DNA from: Variovorax paradoxus
GTDB lineage: Bacteria; Pseudomonadota; Gammaproteobacteria; Burkholderiales; Burkholderiaceae_C
DNA: 64,000 bases
Direction of reading: 5' to 3'
NCBI RefSeq assembly: GCF_022009635.1
Contig: NZ_CP091716.1
Span: 4,231,001-4,295,000, forward strand
Shown: positions 16,223 to 29,200 of the stretch, piece by piece
How positions within the stretch are numbered: the first letter of the stretch is position 1
Layout: every line of letters begins with the position of its first letter
Notes under the pieces: generated by a model
Database searches by the model: none
The model's input: the letters and a program-made list of their open reading frames with translations, nothing else
Told to the model about the DNA's origin: nothing
Position numbers and translations under genes: made by a program

Positions 16223-17216
16223 CGGAAAATTCCTCTGCGCTCCATTTCGGAATGGCCGAATGTGCGCCGACCGCGCTATCTACGCCCTCGATTTCGAGGC
16301 GTTTTGCCGCCACACCGATACTCATCTGCATATCATCGTTCCACGCTTGAACGGTCGATGTCGAAACGCTGAGTCCGAGACCTCCGCCCAGCTTAAGACC
16401 GCCCCCAGCAGGCGGCGCGGTACCAAACAAGTCGATCTGGCTTGGTGGTCCGTTACGCGTCTCCACCGGCCCCAGCGTCTGTGCCCAGAAGTCGTCGCGA
16501 AGCTTTTCTTCTGGGCCCACATAGGTCGAGGAACTGCTGCTATTGGCTGCGGCCAGACTATCGCCCAACGCATTGCCAACTGTCACAGCCGCCCCCACCG
16601 CGTCTCCTATGACGCCCGGCAGGGCCCTGCCAATGCTTCCTCCGCGCACCGCCGCACTCATCAGGCCGCCGGCCATGGTGCCGACCAGGCGCTGCCCTGC
16701 CAGATCCCAGTTAGCGCCCTTGGCCCAGTCACCGGCCGATGCCGACACAAACCCTGAGGCTGCGCTGGCGGCCACGCCCCTCCAGTCAAAGCCCTTTTGC
16801 AGCCCGGTGGCGATGTTCAGCCCTTGACTGGCGATGTTGCCGATGGCAATGCGCCCGGCAGCCGCTAGGTCCCCCCCGTTGCCCGCGAGCCATGCGCCCG
16901 CACCGCCGCCGCTGAGCCAACTCGCCACACCCGCGCCGACCCCCGCGCCAAGCGCTCCCAGTGCCACGCCCCTCCAGCTGAAGGAGTCCTGCGCCCCGAT
17001 GGCGATACCCACGGCCTGGCTGGCGATGGAGCCAGCCGCACCTCCGATGATCGCGGCACCAATCGAGCCGCCCATCAGTGCGCTACCGCCTGCGGTCATG
17101 ATTCCGCCCAGTCCCGCGCTACTCAGAGCAGCACCGATACCACCTTGTGCGGCACCTATTGCAATCGACGCGACTCCTGCCGTGAAGACGGTCGCTACCA
17201 CAGCGATGATCGCCAC
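16185..17216 (-). CDS. Glycine/alanine-rich hydrophobic module, out-of-frame continuation of the RHS protein
   Basis: Open frame of 343 residues from a GTG at 17216. It overlaps the end of the RHS gene by 22 bp in a different frame. Residues 1-130 are long Gly/Ala-rich hydrophobic stretches (VAIIAVVATVFTAGVASIAI, GGSIGAAIIGGAAGSIASQA), partly repeated, followed by a linker and LFGTAPPAGGGLKLGGG. In related giant RHS proteins such a segment directly follows a PKGKGGG-CGGLG junction, and that junction appears here if the G8 tract at 17242-17249 had one more G. This is therefore probably the C-terminal part of the RHS protein, disconnected by an indel. It ends at a TGA just after a second G8 tract. 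Confidence 0.65.
   Translation of the reverse strand: MAIIAVVATVFTAGVASIAIGAAQGGIGAALSSAGLGGIMTAGGSALMGGSIGAAIIGGAAGSIASQAVGIAIGAQDSFSWRGVALGALGAGVGAGVASWLSGGGAGAWLAGNGGDLAAAGRIAIGNIASQGLNIATGLQKGFDWRGVAASAASGFVSASAGDWAKGANWDLAGQRLVGTMAGGLMSAAVRGGSIGRALPGVIGDAVGAAVTVGNALGDSLAAANSSSSSTYVGPEEKLRDDFWAQTLGPVETRNGPPSQIDLFGTAPPAGGGLKLGGGLGLSVSTSTVQAWNDDMQMSIGVAAKRLEIEGVDSAVGAHSAIPKWSAEEFSDGYGIYWKSGGG
16189..16196 (-). repeat. G8 homopolymer at the junction of hydrophobic module and putative toxin
   Basis: Eight G on the coding strand. With eight, the upstream frame reads SGGG and stops; with seven it would read straight into ADNFSLIKVGF of the putative toxin ORF. It is either a phase-variable tract, a frame error, or the real end of a gene followed by an overlapping start at 16222. 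Confidence 0.8.
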
Positions 17217-20200
17217 GATGACTGTGCCCAGCCCTCCGCATCCCCCCCCTTGCCCTTGGGCGCCGGCAGCGGATCAGGCAGCGTCGGGCTCGTGTCCCCC
17301 ATCGCCTTGCCCGGGTCGTACGGCCGGAACGTACTGCTGGTGTTGTGCAGGTTAGTGACCTTGTTGGGCACCTGCAGCACCGTGTTCTCCACCAGCGCAG
17401 CCGATGGCTGGCCGTCCAGCCCGTTGGCCTCGGCCAGCAGGTACCACAGCGTCGCATCGCCCCACAGCGCCCGAGCGACCCCCTCCAGCGTGTCGCCCTC
17501 GCGCACCGTGTAGCTGCCCGGCGCCGGGCCCGGGAAGCCCGCGTTGATCGGCTGGTAGTTCTCGTCGAAGTCCGCCGAGTTCGTGGGCGTGAACTTGCGG
17601 TACTTGTCGTCAGGGCTTTGCGTTGCCGAGCTGCGCGCGAGCTGCTGGGCGTAGTCTTCGCGCTCCACGCCGTCGTTGCCCACGTTGCCCACGCGCTTGC
17701 CGTCGAAGTAGAAGTAGCGGTGGTCGCGGCTCTTGCTCGCGCCGCTCACGTTGCCGTCGGCCCCGATCTTGCCGCCGATGAGCTCCTGGCGCTGCAGCAC
17801 CTGGCCTTCCGCATTGGTCCAGTACGAGAAGCTGCGCGGCGTGGTCGCGTTCAGGTCCGTGGCCGTCTTCAGATGCCCGTTGACGTCGTAGCCGAACACC
17901 GAATAACCAGGCGGCTGGGGCCGCTTGGGGTCGTAGCCCGTGCTCACGGGATCGAGCGTGATCGAGGTCTGCTTGGCGCTGTCCCACCAGTCGTAGGCAT
18001 AGTTGCTGATCATGCGGGTGATGACGACAGCGGGATCCTGGGCACTGGGGTTGAAGTTGTTGAAGGCGTTGGTCAGCGAATCCACCTTCGACAGCGTGCC
18101 GTCCTGCATCAAGGTGTAGGCCGTCGTCGTGTCGGACCACTTTCTGCCATTCGTTCCCTCGGTCAGCCGCCGTTCCACTTCCACGGTGAGCTGGTTGTCC
18201 TTGTTCCAAGTGCGATCCTTCTGCGAGCTGAGCGTCTGGTCCGCGTACAGTTCCTCGTAGCGTGTCACCCGTCCGGCCAGATCGTTGGTGCGCCGGCTGC
18301 GAAGCACGCCGTTCATCTTCATCGCGGTCAGGTGCCCCGTGCCGTCGTAGTCATAGTCCTCGCGGTGCCCGTCGCGCGCATAGATGGCCGCCTTGCGCTG
18401 GCCGGCGTTGTCGTACTCGATCGTCACGCCGTCGCCCGACGCGCCACGCCAGATCTGCCCGTTGACCATCTGGCCCATGGTGGTGGTGAAGCGGTTCATG
18501 CCGTCGTAGGCGTACCAGTAGTCCTGTACATCCTTTCTCTGGTCCACGACGTTGATGTAGGTGCTGAGCACGCGCCGACGGTTGCCATTGGCGTCGTATT
18601 CGTAGTTGATCATGTAGCGCGCATCGTCGATCGTCTTGACCCGGTTATAGGCGTCATAGGACACGCGCGACCACTGGAACACCACATTGCCTGTAATGGC
18701 CTTCAAGCCCTCGAAAATGCGATTGCCGTTGTTGTCGTACTCGAAGATGCTCTCGGTCGACACACCCGCATCGCTCACCTTGCGCAGGTAACCGTTGTCG
18801 TAGTAGCTGTAGGCGATGTTCTGGCCCGAGTTGCCGGTCTGCGTGGCGATCAGGCCTGACCAGTTGTAGCCGTAGGTGAACTGATGTCCGCCCAGGTCCT
18901 GCTTCCACATCGTGCGTCCGAACACGTCGTTCTTCAGCGTCTGCGTCCTGCCGTTGGCGTCCGTCGTGGTATTCGTCCAACCGCCGGTGTTCACTCCGCC
19001 TGCCGAACCGATGCTGTTGTCGTAGGTGTAGCCATAGTTGACGGTGGCGCCCTCCGCCGAGATGTAGCGCGTCACGCGGCCCATGCTGTCGTAGTAGGTC
19101 CGCACACGATAGTCCAGCGCATTCACCTGCGCGATGCGCTGACCGAGAATGTCGTACTCATAAGCATCGACGGCCACGCTTCCGTTGGCGTTGACGGGCC
19201 GCTCAACGCGCTTGAGGCGGTTGTTGAAATCGTACTCGTTGCGGGTAACGCGGCCGATCTCGTCCGTCACGGTGCGCAGGTTGCCGAAGACGTCGTAGGC
19301 CTTGCGTACGACCGCGGAGGTTCCAGCGGTCGCGCCGGGGTGCCACTCGGCCACGGCCTGCCCCGCGGCATTGATCTGCACGGTGCTCTGGTTGCCGTTG
19401 GCATCGCGTTTGCCGACGAACTGCCCGTTGAGGTCGTAGCTGTAGTGCTCCGTAGGCCTGATCGCTTGCCTCTGGCCGTTGGCCAGCGTGACATCGACGA
19501 CCGGCCCGATCTTGTCAATCAGCAGGCCCAGGGTGTTGTAACGCAGGTCGTTGACATTTTCCTTGCCGTCGATCTCCTTGACGACGCGTCCGAAGGCGTC
19601 GTGCTCCTGACGGCGCTGGATCACCCAGCTGTGGTTGATGATGTCCTGGCCTGGCAGGTTGGGAATGGCCCAGCGCACATCGCTGTTTGCGGTGGTGTTG
19701 TTCAGCCGAAAGTAGCCCTCCCCGTTACCGATCATCGCCCCCGAGGCGTTGTACACGTCATACAGGAACTCGTACTCCTTGTCCGGGTTCAGACCGTTTG
19801 CGGTCGCATCCCACTTGAAGGCGGTACCGATCTTCACTCGCGTGGCTGCGACCTCGGTGAAGTCCTTGTCGGTAGCGCCCTTGTCGCGGTAGCGTAGCTT
19901 CATGCTCCGGCCTTCGGATATCTCCGGATCGAAGGTCATCACTTGGTGCTTGAGGTTGCCGGTCAGCCTGGCCTTGGTGCCAATTTTGCTGAGCGCGCCG
20001 ATCGTGGCCTCGCCGGTGATGTCGGTCATGATGAATCCGTCGGCATCGCGCGCCACGGCATGCAGCCTGTAGCTATAGAGACTGCGTTTATCCGGAATGA
20101 GGTTGGCGGCATCCCACACCCATTGGGCGATATCGCCCGCGCGTTCGCGCGGGATGGTGATGGAGCCCTTCAAGCCCCCCGGGCTGAGCGGCTCGTAGTC

Positions 20201-23200
20201 GATCTGCAGGGTCTGGGCGTCGATTGGAATGTCGCGAAAGGTGATGCTCGAAGGCAGTGCCGCCAGGGGGCGCATGTCGTAGTACGACACGCCCGGGTTG
20301 ACGGTTCCCTTCAGCCTGTCGACCACCACATTGCGGCCCATGTCCAACACCTCGATGATGACGTCGCTGGTACCGCCATCGAACTGAACTTCAAAGCGCC
20401 CCGTGGCACCGGCGGGCCAATACGTCCTTTGCGAATACTCGCCTTCGCTGCCATTGGGCCTTTGCAGAACCCGGATGGCGTGACCGTTGATCCTCATGCC
20501 TGTGAAGTGCGCCACGTTGTCGGTCGTAAAAACCGGCTGGGCTGCCGCCACGGACGATGAAGACTGGCGCGTGGCCGGGTCGTATTGGATTGATTGGCGA
20601 CGCACGACCGTGCCGTCCGGCTGGGTCACGACCAGCAACAGCTCCGTCGGTCCGCCCAAGCTCTCCAGGCGCGTGAAGTACGAGCCGTCGATGGCGACGT
20701 TGTTCAGGCTGGAGCCGCCCTGCCCGGCCTTGAAGATCGGCAAAGATTGCGAGAACGGACTGTTCGAGTCACGCGGACGGCTATACAGTTGGATCGTGTC
20801 GGTGTCGCGCGCCTCGCTCGCAGTCAGGCGCATGAAGGTGCCGCTGAGCGTTTGATCCTGAGTAGGCCAGGGCAATTGCCGAATTGTTCCTGTCGATACG
20901 ACGACATCCAGACCGCTGCTCTGCACCGTGGCGATGACCCGGATGGGCATCAGACCGCTGTAGGCCAGACCGCGATGCATATACATGCTGACGACCGGGA
21001 ACGGCGGTGTGTTGTACATCGGATGCACGACCTGCGGCCATGTCGTCACCCTGCCAAGGAATTGAGTCGTGCCCGCGACCTCGATGCGCCACGTCATAGC
21101 GCCGTAGATATTTTCGATGTTGGAGGTCCAGTCGCCAGCCGAACCGATCAGGAGGTCCGTCACCCCGACGACCACATCAGAAACGTGCCTCGGGTTGCCC
21201 GGTATTCCGGCTTCCCCGTTGGTGATCGGGCGGATGTTGCCCCCTAAGATCGGCATGCCCAGCACGCTGACCGCGCCCGTGGCCGACCCGTCAGAGGGCC
21301 CTGCGATCCAAGTAGAGTTGGCTTCCGCCAGCGCTGGCGCCACATCGATGTCCAGCCCGCCGAACTTGCCCGAATCCACGTTGATGGGCGCGGCGAACAT
21401 CTTCAGGTTTGGCCGCGCCGCGTCCATTTTGGGCTGCATCACGCTCACGACGCGATTGTCCTTGTCGTAGGACGTAATGGTGATCAGGATGTCCGGATTG
21501 GGATGGCTGCCGTCGCCCGCCATCTGGTCCCATGTCATCGCGCGCAGGTCCACACGTTGCGATTCCAGTTGCAACGTGGCATTGCCGGCCAGGTCGTACA
21601 TCCATGCCTTGTTGACGCCGCCCTTCGAATTGGTGCGCCACAGGCGCCCGGCCTTGTCGTAGTCGTAGTACTCCTGCGCCTGGCCCTGGGCATTGCCACT
21701 GCCGGTGCGCTTGCTGGCCAACTCGCCCCAGGCGTTGTAGGTGAGCGTGATCGTGTTGGCCGCATCGAAGACCGGCATGTCGGCAGCGTCGCGGCCACCG
21801 GTGAAGCGACGCGCCTCGCGGTTGGCCGCGTCGTAGGCGATGCTGACGATATCGCGCGAGACCGCGCCGTCCGCGTCTACCCGGTCCGTCATCTGGGCCG
21901 TCGTATTGCCGTTGGCGTCGCGCCCGTAGGTGACGGTCTCGCCCTTGGCGGTGGTCATGGACGTGCGCACGCCGGTAGCGTCGTAACCGTAGCGCACGAT
22001 CTCGTCGTCGCTCTCCACGGCGTTGTCTGTGCCACGCCGGATCTCACGGCGCACATTGCCCAAGCCGTTGAGTTCGTAGTCGGTGACCTGGCGCACCGCA
22101 TTGCCGTTGAAGTCGGCCGCACCCGGACGCTGCACGCTCAGCAACCGCCCTATCGTGTCATAGCGCATTTCGCTGCGCTGACCTTGCGCATCGATGGTGG
22201 CGGTCTTGTTGCCCATCGCGTTGTACTCGGTACGCTGGGTGGCGCTGGTGGCGCCTTCGCTGAGCGCGCCGTTGGCCGCAACTCTGCCATAGGCCACGTT
22301 CAGCCTGGACTCACTGCGCACGCGCGCATTGCGGTCGTAGCTGTATTCGGTGATCTGGTCGTTCAGACCAGGAGTGAACTTCTGCAGGACTGCATCTACC
22401 GAGGTGCTCTCGCTGAGACTGCCCAGCACGATTTCCTTCGCAAAGCGGGTTTCGCGCAGCACGGCGCCGTTTGCATCTCGCTCCCAACGCACACCGAAGC
22501 CCATGGCATCGACTTGCAGCAACTTCTGGCCCAGCCTGTCGTACCAGGTGAGGGTGGCCGCATCCTTGCCGTTGTGTTCGCGCACCACGTTGCCGTTGGC
22601 GTCGTAGAAACTGCGGTTGACCAGATCGCTCGTGACCGCCATGTTGTACTGGTGGCCCGAAGCGTCATAGTTGCCGGACTGGATGCCAGCGATGGTGCTG
22701 CTGAGCACCCGGTTGTTGGCATCGACCTGGTAAGTGGTCAGGCGCACGTTGGCTGCGTTCACCGGTGTGGGCAGTGCATCGCCCACCGGCAAGATCAGTG
22801 CATCGCCGTACACGCGCTGTGCCATGACATTGCCGGTCGCGTCATAACTCCAAGTGCTGAGCGTGCCGGTAGCACTGACTTCGGCCACCTTGCGGTTGGT
22901 TCCGTCGAACCAGGTGCGCGTGCGCCCGCCGTTGGGCTCAACCACGGCAATGAGGTTGCCGCTGGCGTCGTAGCTCCGGGTGCGCGTGGGCGCGATGGTG
23001 CTCCAGCCCTGGCCGTCCACGTAGATGCGCACCTGCGCCTGACGCTGCTCGACCTCGCGGTTCAGCCCGTCGTAGCTGAACTGCGTGACACGCTGCTCGG
23101 GCAGGCCGACCGCCTCGGTCGTGGTGGCCCTGTTGCCGAAGGCATCGTAGGCGTACTGGTTGCGCACCGCCACCGACTGGCCGGCGGCGTTCCTGCTCGT

Positions 23201-26200
23201 GATGGGCAGCGTCTCGCTGGCCACTCGCCCGAGCTGGTCGTAGGTGTAGGCAGTGAGGCCGCCGAGCTTGTTGGTAAGCGTCTCGCGCTGGCCCAGGGCG
23301 TTGTAGGTATAGCGCTCTGCATTCGACTGGGCGTCGATGGTCCTGGTGAGGCGCCCGGATGCGTCGTATTCGAAGCGCGTGAGTGCGTCGCTGGGGTTGG
23401 CGCCCGGAAGCGCAGGCGGCTGCGCGATCTTGTAGGTGCCGCTCACGCGGTTGAAGTGGCGCTTGACGCTCAGCGTGTGGCCGAGCGCGTCGTAGGTGGT
23501 CGCGGTGGCATAGCCCTCGGGGTCGACGCTCAGCGTCACGCGCCCAGCGGCGTCGAAGTAGTAGAAAGCCGAGTTGCCACGCGGATCGGTGATCCTCACG
23601 ACGCGGCCGTTGGCGTCATAGTCGGAGCGCGTGACGCCGCCAAGAGCATCGGTCACGCTGAGCTTATGGCCGGCCGCGTCGTAGTCGATGGTCGTCGTAT
23701 AGCGCGCTGCAAGCGCCTGTCGCTGGGCTTGACTCAGGTCGGAGGCCTTCAGGGCGCCACCCGCAGCATTGACGTACTTCAGCTGCAGTCGCTGGGTGAG
23801 CGCCCAGGCGCTGTCGCTTTGCGAGAGCTCGACGCCGCGCGCATCGATGGTGCGGGTCAACCGGCCGATGCCATCGAAGACATACTGAGTAGTGGCGGCC
23901 TCTGGCTGCCCCAGGGCCTCGGTCTGGCTCGTTCGGTTACCAGCGGCGTCGTAGCCGTAGGCGGTGATCTGAAGCGGACGGCCGGACACAGAGGCCAGTG
24001 CGATGGCCGCATCGAGTTTCGCCTTCTGGGTGTTCGGCGTTGACGCAGGCACAGCGACGGGATAGCGCACGACGTAGGACGGCCGACCTTGGGCGTCGTA
24101 CTGGCGCTGCACGGCGTAGCCCAGCGCGTCGATGGTGAGTGTCTCACGGCCCATGGCATCGTAGAAGATGCGTGTGTGTTGGTCGCGCGCGGTATCGGCC
24201 TTGGGAACGGGCGCTGTGTCGGGCGCCCACTTGTTCATGTCGACAGTGTTGGCCCAGGCCGTGCGCTCGGAAACGCTGCCGTTGCCGTCGCGCTTGAATG
24301 TGACGACACTGCCCATCGCATCGACCGTGGCGCTAAGGCGGCCGCCCTGGTCGTAGACATTGAATTGCTGTTGGTCTTGGCCCGGGGTCTGACTGGCCAG
24401 CGCTTGCAACTGGGCCACAGTGGGCGCGGCGCCTAGTCCTTTTGTGCTGACGGGCCTTGCATAGCGCGTGGTCAGCGTGATGCGGCCCGCGCCGTCGTAG
24501 CTGTTCTTCTCCAACTGGCCCAGCGGACCCAGGGTATAGACCAGGCGCCCGGCGCTATCATAGGCAAAGCGCGTGACCTGACTCTGTGTTTTGGCTGCGA
24601 TGAGCACCGGTGTCGCGGTGGTCGGTGTAATGTTGCTGGCGACGTCCGTCTGCTCGAGTTGGTAGCCTGTTACGCGAAGAGGACGAGGATCGTTCGAGGT
24701 GAATTTGACGACCCCGAAGTACGCCATCTCGCCCGACGCCACGCCGGTTGTTGCCACACGATATTGCTTGCCGCCCAGATGCTGCACGGTATACGCGAGC
24801 GGATCGGCCATGCGCCCCAGCGAAGCGAAGGCAAACGAGTTCGCGGCGTCCCGCGCGTTTGTACTCCCAAAAGATGGCGGCAAACCGTCTTCCATCTCCA
24901 CGACCACGGACATTGTGTAAGTCGCACCGAGTGTCAATGACTGGTGCAACTTATAGGCGCCCGCATACCCTTCGCGCGGATCGACCCCGATCCTGAGCGC
25001 GCCTGCGAAACCCTCCATCTGCGATGCTCTAACGGCACCGATCCAGTTCTCCGTATCACGCAATCCATTGGCGAATTCGCTGTGCGTGAAGAGGTTGGTT
25101 CCTGCCGGCTGGTCGTTGATATAGGCGCGGCTGATGATGTTGCCGCTCTTGTCGTAGTTTTGCGACGTGACCTTGCCCACCCCGTCGGTGTGCAAGAGCT
25201 GTCGACCGGCACGGTCGTAGACATAGGTGTCGTGCGGGTCTCTGGCGGGCTCTGCCACCAACGCGACGGCGGCGGCCAGCGCATCGGTGGTGGCAGCCGT
25301 CGCCGCGGGCACTCGCTTGCTGTAGGCAAAGCGTTCGGTGACGTTGCCGCTGGCATCGAAGACTTGCCGCACCACCGCGCCGGTGCCGTCGATGCTGTGG
25401 GTCTTTCGCCCGAGGGCGTCGTAGACGCTGCGCGAGCGCTGGTCGTGCGCGTCGTCGGCCACGACCGGTGGGTCGATGGCGCCGTGCCACTTGCCAAGTT
25501 CGATACGCTGTGCATAGGCGCGGCTCTCGACCACGTTGCCAGCGTCGTCGTACCGATACTCGACCACCGCGCCCGTGGCGTCCACGGCAAAGCGCAGCCG
25601 GCCATCGCGGTCGTAGCGCCGGCTCTGCGTGGCGGCCAGGCCCAGCGTGGGCAGCGCCGCCTGCATAGCCGACAAGCTCGGGGCGGTACCGTTCCAGGCA
25701 GCCACGGGCACGAACGCGGCATATGTGGTCTGGCTGCTCAGGCGGCCTTCGGCGTCGTAGCCGCTTTGCTGGACGCCGCCCATCGCGTCGATGGTGAAGG
25801 CCAGCCGTTTGGCCTGGTCGTAGATGAAAAGCGTGGCATTGCCGCTGGCATCCACCGCCTTGATGACGTTGCCCTCGGCGTCGTAGGCATAGCTGCGCGT
25901 GAGGTTCAGCCCCAACGGATCGACCTGCTCCTTGATGCGCCGGCCGGCGCCGTCATAGGTGTAGCGCGTCAGGCGCCCATCGGGGCCATGGACGCTAAGG
26001 GCGGTGCCATCGCTGTCGTGGGTGTAGACGGTCTCCAACTTCAGGCCGACATATGCGCCGTTGGAAGGGTCGAGGGTCTGGCGTACGACCTGGCCGTTCA
26101 GGTCGTACGCCGTGGTGGTGACGGTGCCGCCAGGATCTGTCACGCTGATCGTCTGGCCCTTGGCGTCGTAGAGGTAGCTGGTGACGAGGGTCAGGCCCCC

Positions 26201-29200
26201 CGGATCGACCGTGCGCGTGAGAAGCCTGCTGACAGCGTCGTAGCCGTAGGTCGTGACGGTGCCCCTGGCGTCGGTGGTGCTGAGCTTCAGGCCGATCTTG
26301 TCGTAGGTGGTGCTGGTGCCGACGCCTTCGGGCGCCTGGGTCCGCAGCAGGTTGCCGCTCTTGTCGTAGCTGTAGGTGGTGGTGTTGCCGCGGCCATCGG
26401 TGACGCTGGTGGTCTGGCCCTGGCGGTTGTGCAAGGTGGTGACCGAGACACCCTCGGGGGTGGTCACGGTGACGCTGCGGTTGGCCACGCTGTAGGCGTA
26501 GCTGGTGACGTTGTTCAACGCATCGCGCTGGGTGAGCACGCGATCGAAGGCGTCGTAGGTGGTGGTGCGCGTGGCACCGGTGGCGTCGGTGGTGGCAACG
26601 ACACGCCCGAGCCGGTCGTAGCGCAGGCTGGCGGTGTTGCCGTTGCCGTCGATGCGCGTGTCCGGGCGGCCGAAGGCGTCGTAGCCGGTGCGCCGGGTGA
26701 GGCCCGCGCCAGTGGCGTCCGACGTGGTCGAGACCTGCAGGCCGCGCCGGTCGAAGGTGACGGTGTTGGTGATAACCTGGCCGCTCAGGCGCGTCCGGCT
26801 GCTGGCGATGGCTTCGCGAAACGCGTTGTAGGCGTAGCTGGTGACGCCGCCCATCGCGTCGGTGCTGCTGGTCAGGGTGCCGCTGGCGTTGTAGGTCTTC
26901 AGGACATGGGTGTCCTTGGCGGGGTCGGCCATCGTGGCCAGTAGTGCCTTCAGCGCATCGGTGTTCAGTCCGCCGGGCGTGGCCGTTCCAAGGGGCGTGA
27001 GGTCGATCCGACTGCCGTAGACGATCTGCTCGGACACCTGGCCGTAGGCGTTGTAGCGGCTCTCGGTGACTTCGCCCAGGGCGTTGACGGTGTAGGCCAG
27101 CCGCCCGAAGGCGTCGTAGAAGAACAGGGTGCGGTGGCCGTTGGCATCGGTGGTGCCGGTGCGCCGGCCGGCGGCGTCGTAGGCGTGCGTCGATCCGTTG
27201 GCGCTCCAGCTGGCCAGCGGCGCGTTCAGGGCGACGGCATCGCTGCCGCGGCCGTCGAGTTCGGCGATGAGGTGGCCCTGGATGTCGTAGCGCAGGCGCT
27301 GGATGCGCTCGTCGGGCGTGCCCGCCGCGGTGGTGGTCTGCACGAGGCGCCCGGCCACGTCGTAGGTGAAGGTGGTGACCGTGCCCTCGGCATTGGTGCG
27401 ACTGAGCAGTTGGTTGGCCGCGCTCCAGGTCTGGGTGATGCTCTGGTCCTGGGCGCTCGGGTCCGGGCGCACGCTGGCGAGGGTGGCGTTCGCGCTGCCC
27501 GGGTTCCTGGCCAAGCTGGCGTAGCGGCGGGTCTGGGTGACGTTGCCGCGTGCGTCGTACACGGTCTCGGTGAGGTAGCCCTCGCCATCGACCTGCCCGA
27601 CGGCCTGGCCGCGGGCGTTGTAGAAGGTGTAGGTGCGGATGTCGCCGTCGCTGGCCGCGGGGCGCACACCGGCCAGGTCGCCGCTGGCGCGCGCGATGGC
27701 CACCGCCATCAGGCGTGCCGAGACGCTGGCGAAGTTGGCCGCGCGGTTGGCGTAGCGGATGCTCTGCACCTGCTCACCGGCTGCGTTGTACTTGTACTCG
27801 GTGAGGTAGCCCTCGGCGTCCAGGGTGCCCTGCACTTGCCCGTTGCGGTTGAGCAGTTGCGTGACGGTGCGGTCCTGCGTGATGTCCAGGCCCACCAGCA
27901 CCCGGGGGGTGTCGGGTGTGCCTTCGACGGTCTGGGTGAAGGTGATCGCGCCGTCGGCGTTGGCTTCGTCGCCTGAGTACGCAGCACTGAAGGTATGAGT
28001 GCCGGCAGGAATTGGAACGCCGCGCAACGTGGCCGTGCCGTCCGCCGTGACCGCCACCGTGCCCAGCAGCGTCATGCCGCTGTAGAAACTCACCAAGCCC
28101 GTGGCAGCGGTCTTGCCCACAACTCGCACCGACAGCGCGCCGTCCTTGGCGATTACGGGCGTTGTGAGATTGGTCAATACAACCGGCGAGCCTGCGACCT
28201 GCACCCACGAATCAGCGGTTGTTTGCGATGCCAAGTAGTTGTCGTCACCTGCATAGCTCGCCGTGAATTTGGCCGTTCCCACAGGCAAACTGCCGATGGA
28301 CAGCGTGGCCACACCGTTCATCAGCGTGCCTGTACCAATGGCGATGCCGTTGCGACAGAAGGTCACTGCGCCGTTGGCGCGCGGAATGTTCGGGCTGTTG
28401 GGAGTAGCTTGAATTGCCGCCGTCAAAGTCACGGATTCACCCGCTCCGACAGACTGCTTAGAAGAGAAAAGATTGACCTGCGATTTTGTCCGCGTGATTG
28501 CGATGGATTGACTGCTCCTTTGACCAATAAAAATGGGCAAGTCATCTGTTTGCTCAACCACAAGACTGATAACAGTCAGATCATGCAGGCCCTTAGCCAG
28601 GTTAACAGGAAGCCTCGCAGTATCAGGATCCGCGAGCCCTCTAGCCTCTAAATAATGATTTACCGTAGAAGTTAGAATTTGGCCGTCAAAATAAAAACGA
28701 TCATCCCAAACACCCTCCCCTTTTACCGTAATGGCGGGATTAAATCCCGCAAAGGATTCACTCACTCCAATCGACTGATTAATTTGCTGCGAAACGGTAA
28801 ATGCAGTGTAGGCGTCTCTTTCCGGATTTAGGGATGGCGACAAATTCAACTTCAATGAGAGAATACAACTCTGAAATTTAGAATCCCCTGTATACGCTAT
28901 ATTGAGAATGCCACCGGCCTTGATCAACGCTGAGCGCTCCACCCAGATATTCGTAGTACCCTCTGCATTGACAAAGTAACCCGTGCCTAAACCTACGGAG
29001 TTCCCCCCAAATATGTAAAGCGCCCCAGTCGCACCATAGCCGACACCAGCGACATGCAGCCGGACATTCAGTAGGTTGGTTGTTGGCAACCAGGGATCTA
29101 CGCTAACGATCAAGCTCGTGGGGGATCTCTTGTTAGCGCTTGCGGCATAGTCCACATTTCCGGCATAAGCTACTGTGAACGGCCCTGTAGCACCAAGCTG

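Noticed and set aside
21503-24043. Plus-strand ORF of 846 codons opposite the RHS gene
   Set aside because: Antisense shadow of YD repeats; the repeated look comes from the repeats on the other strand.
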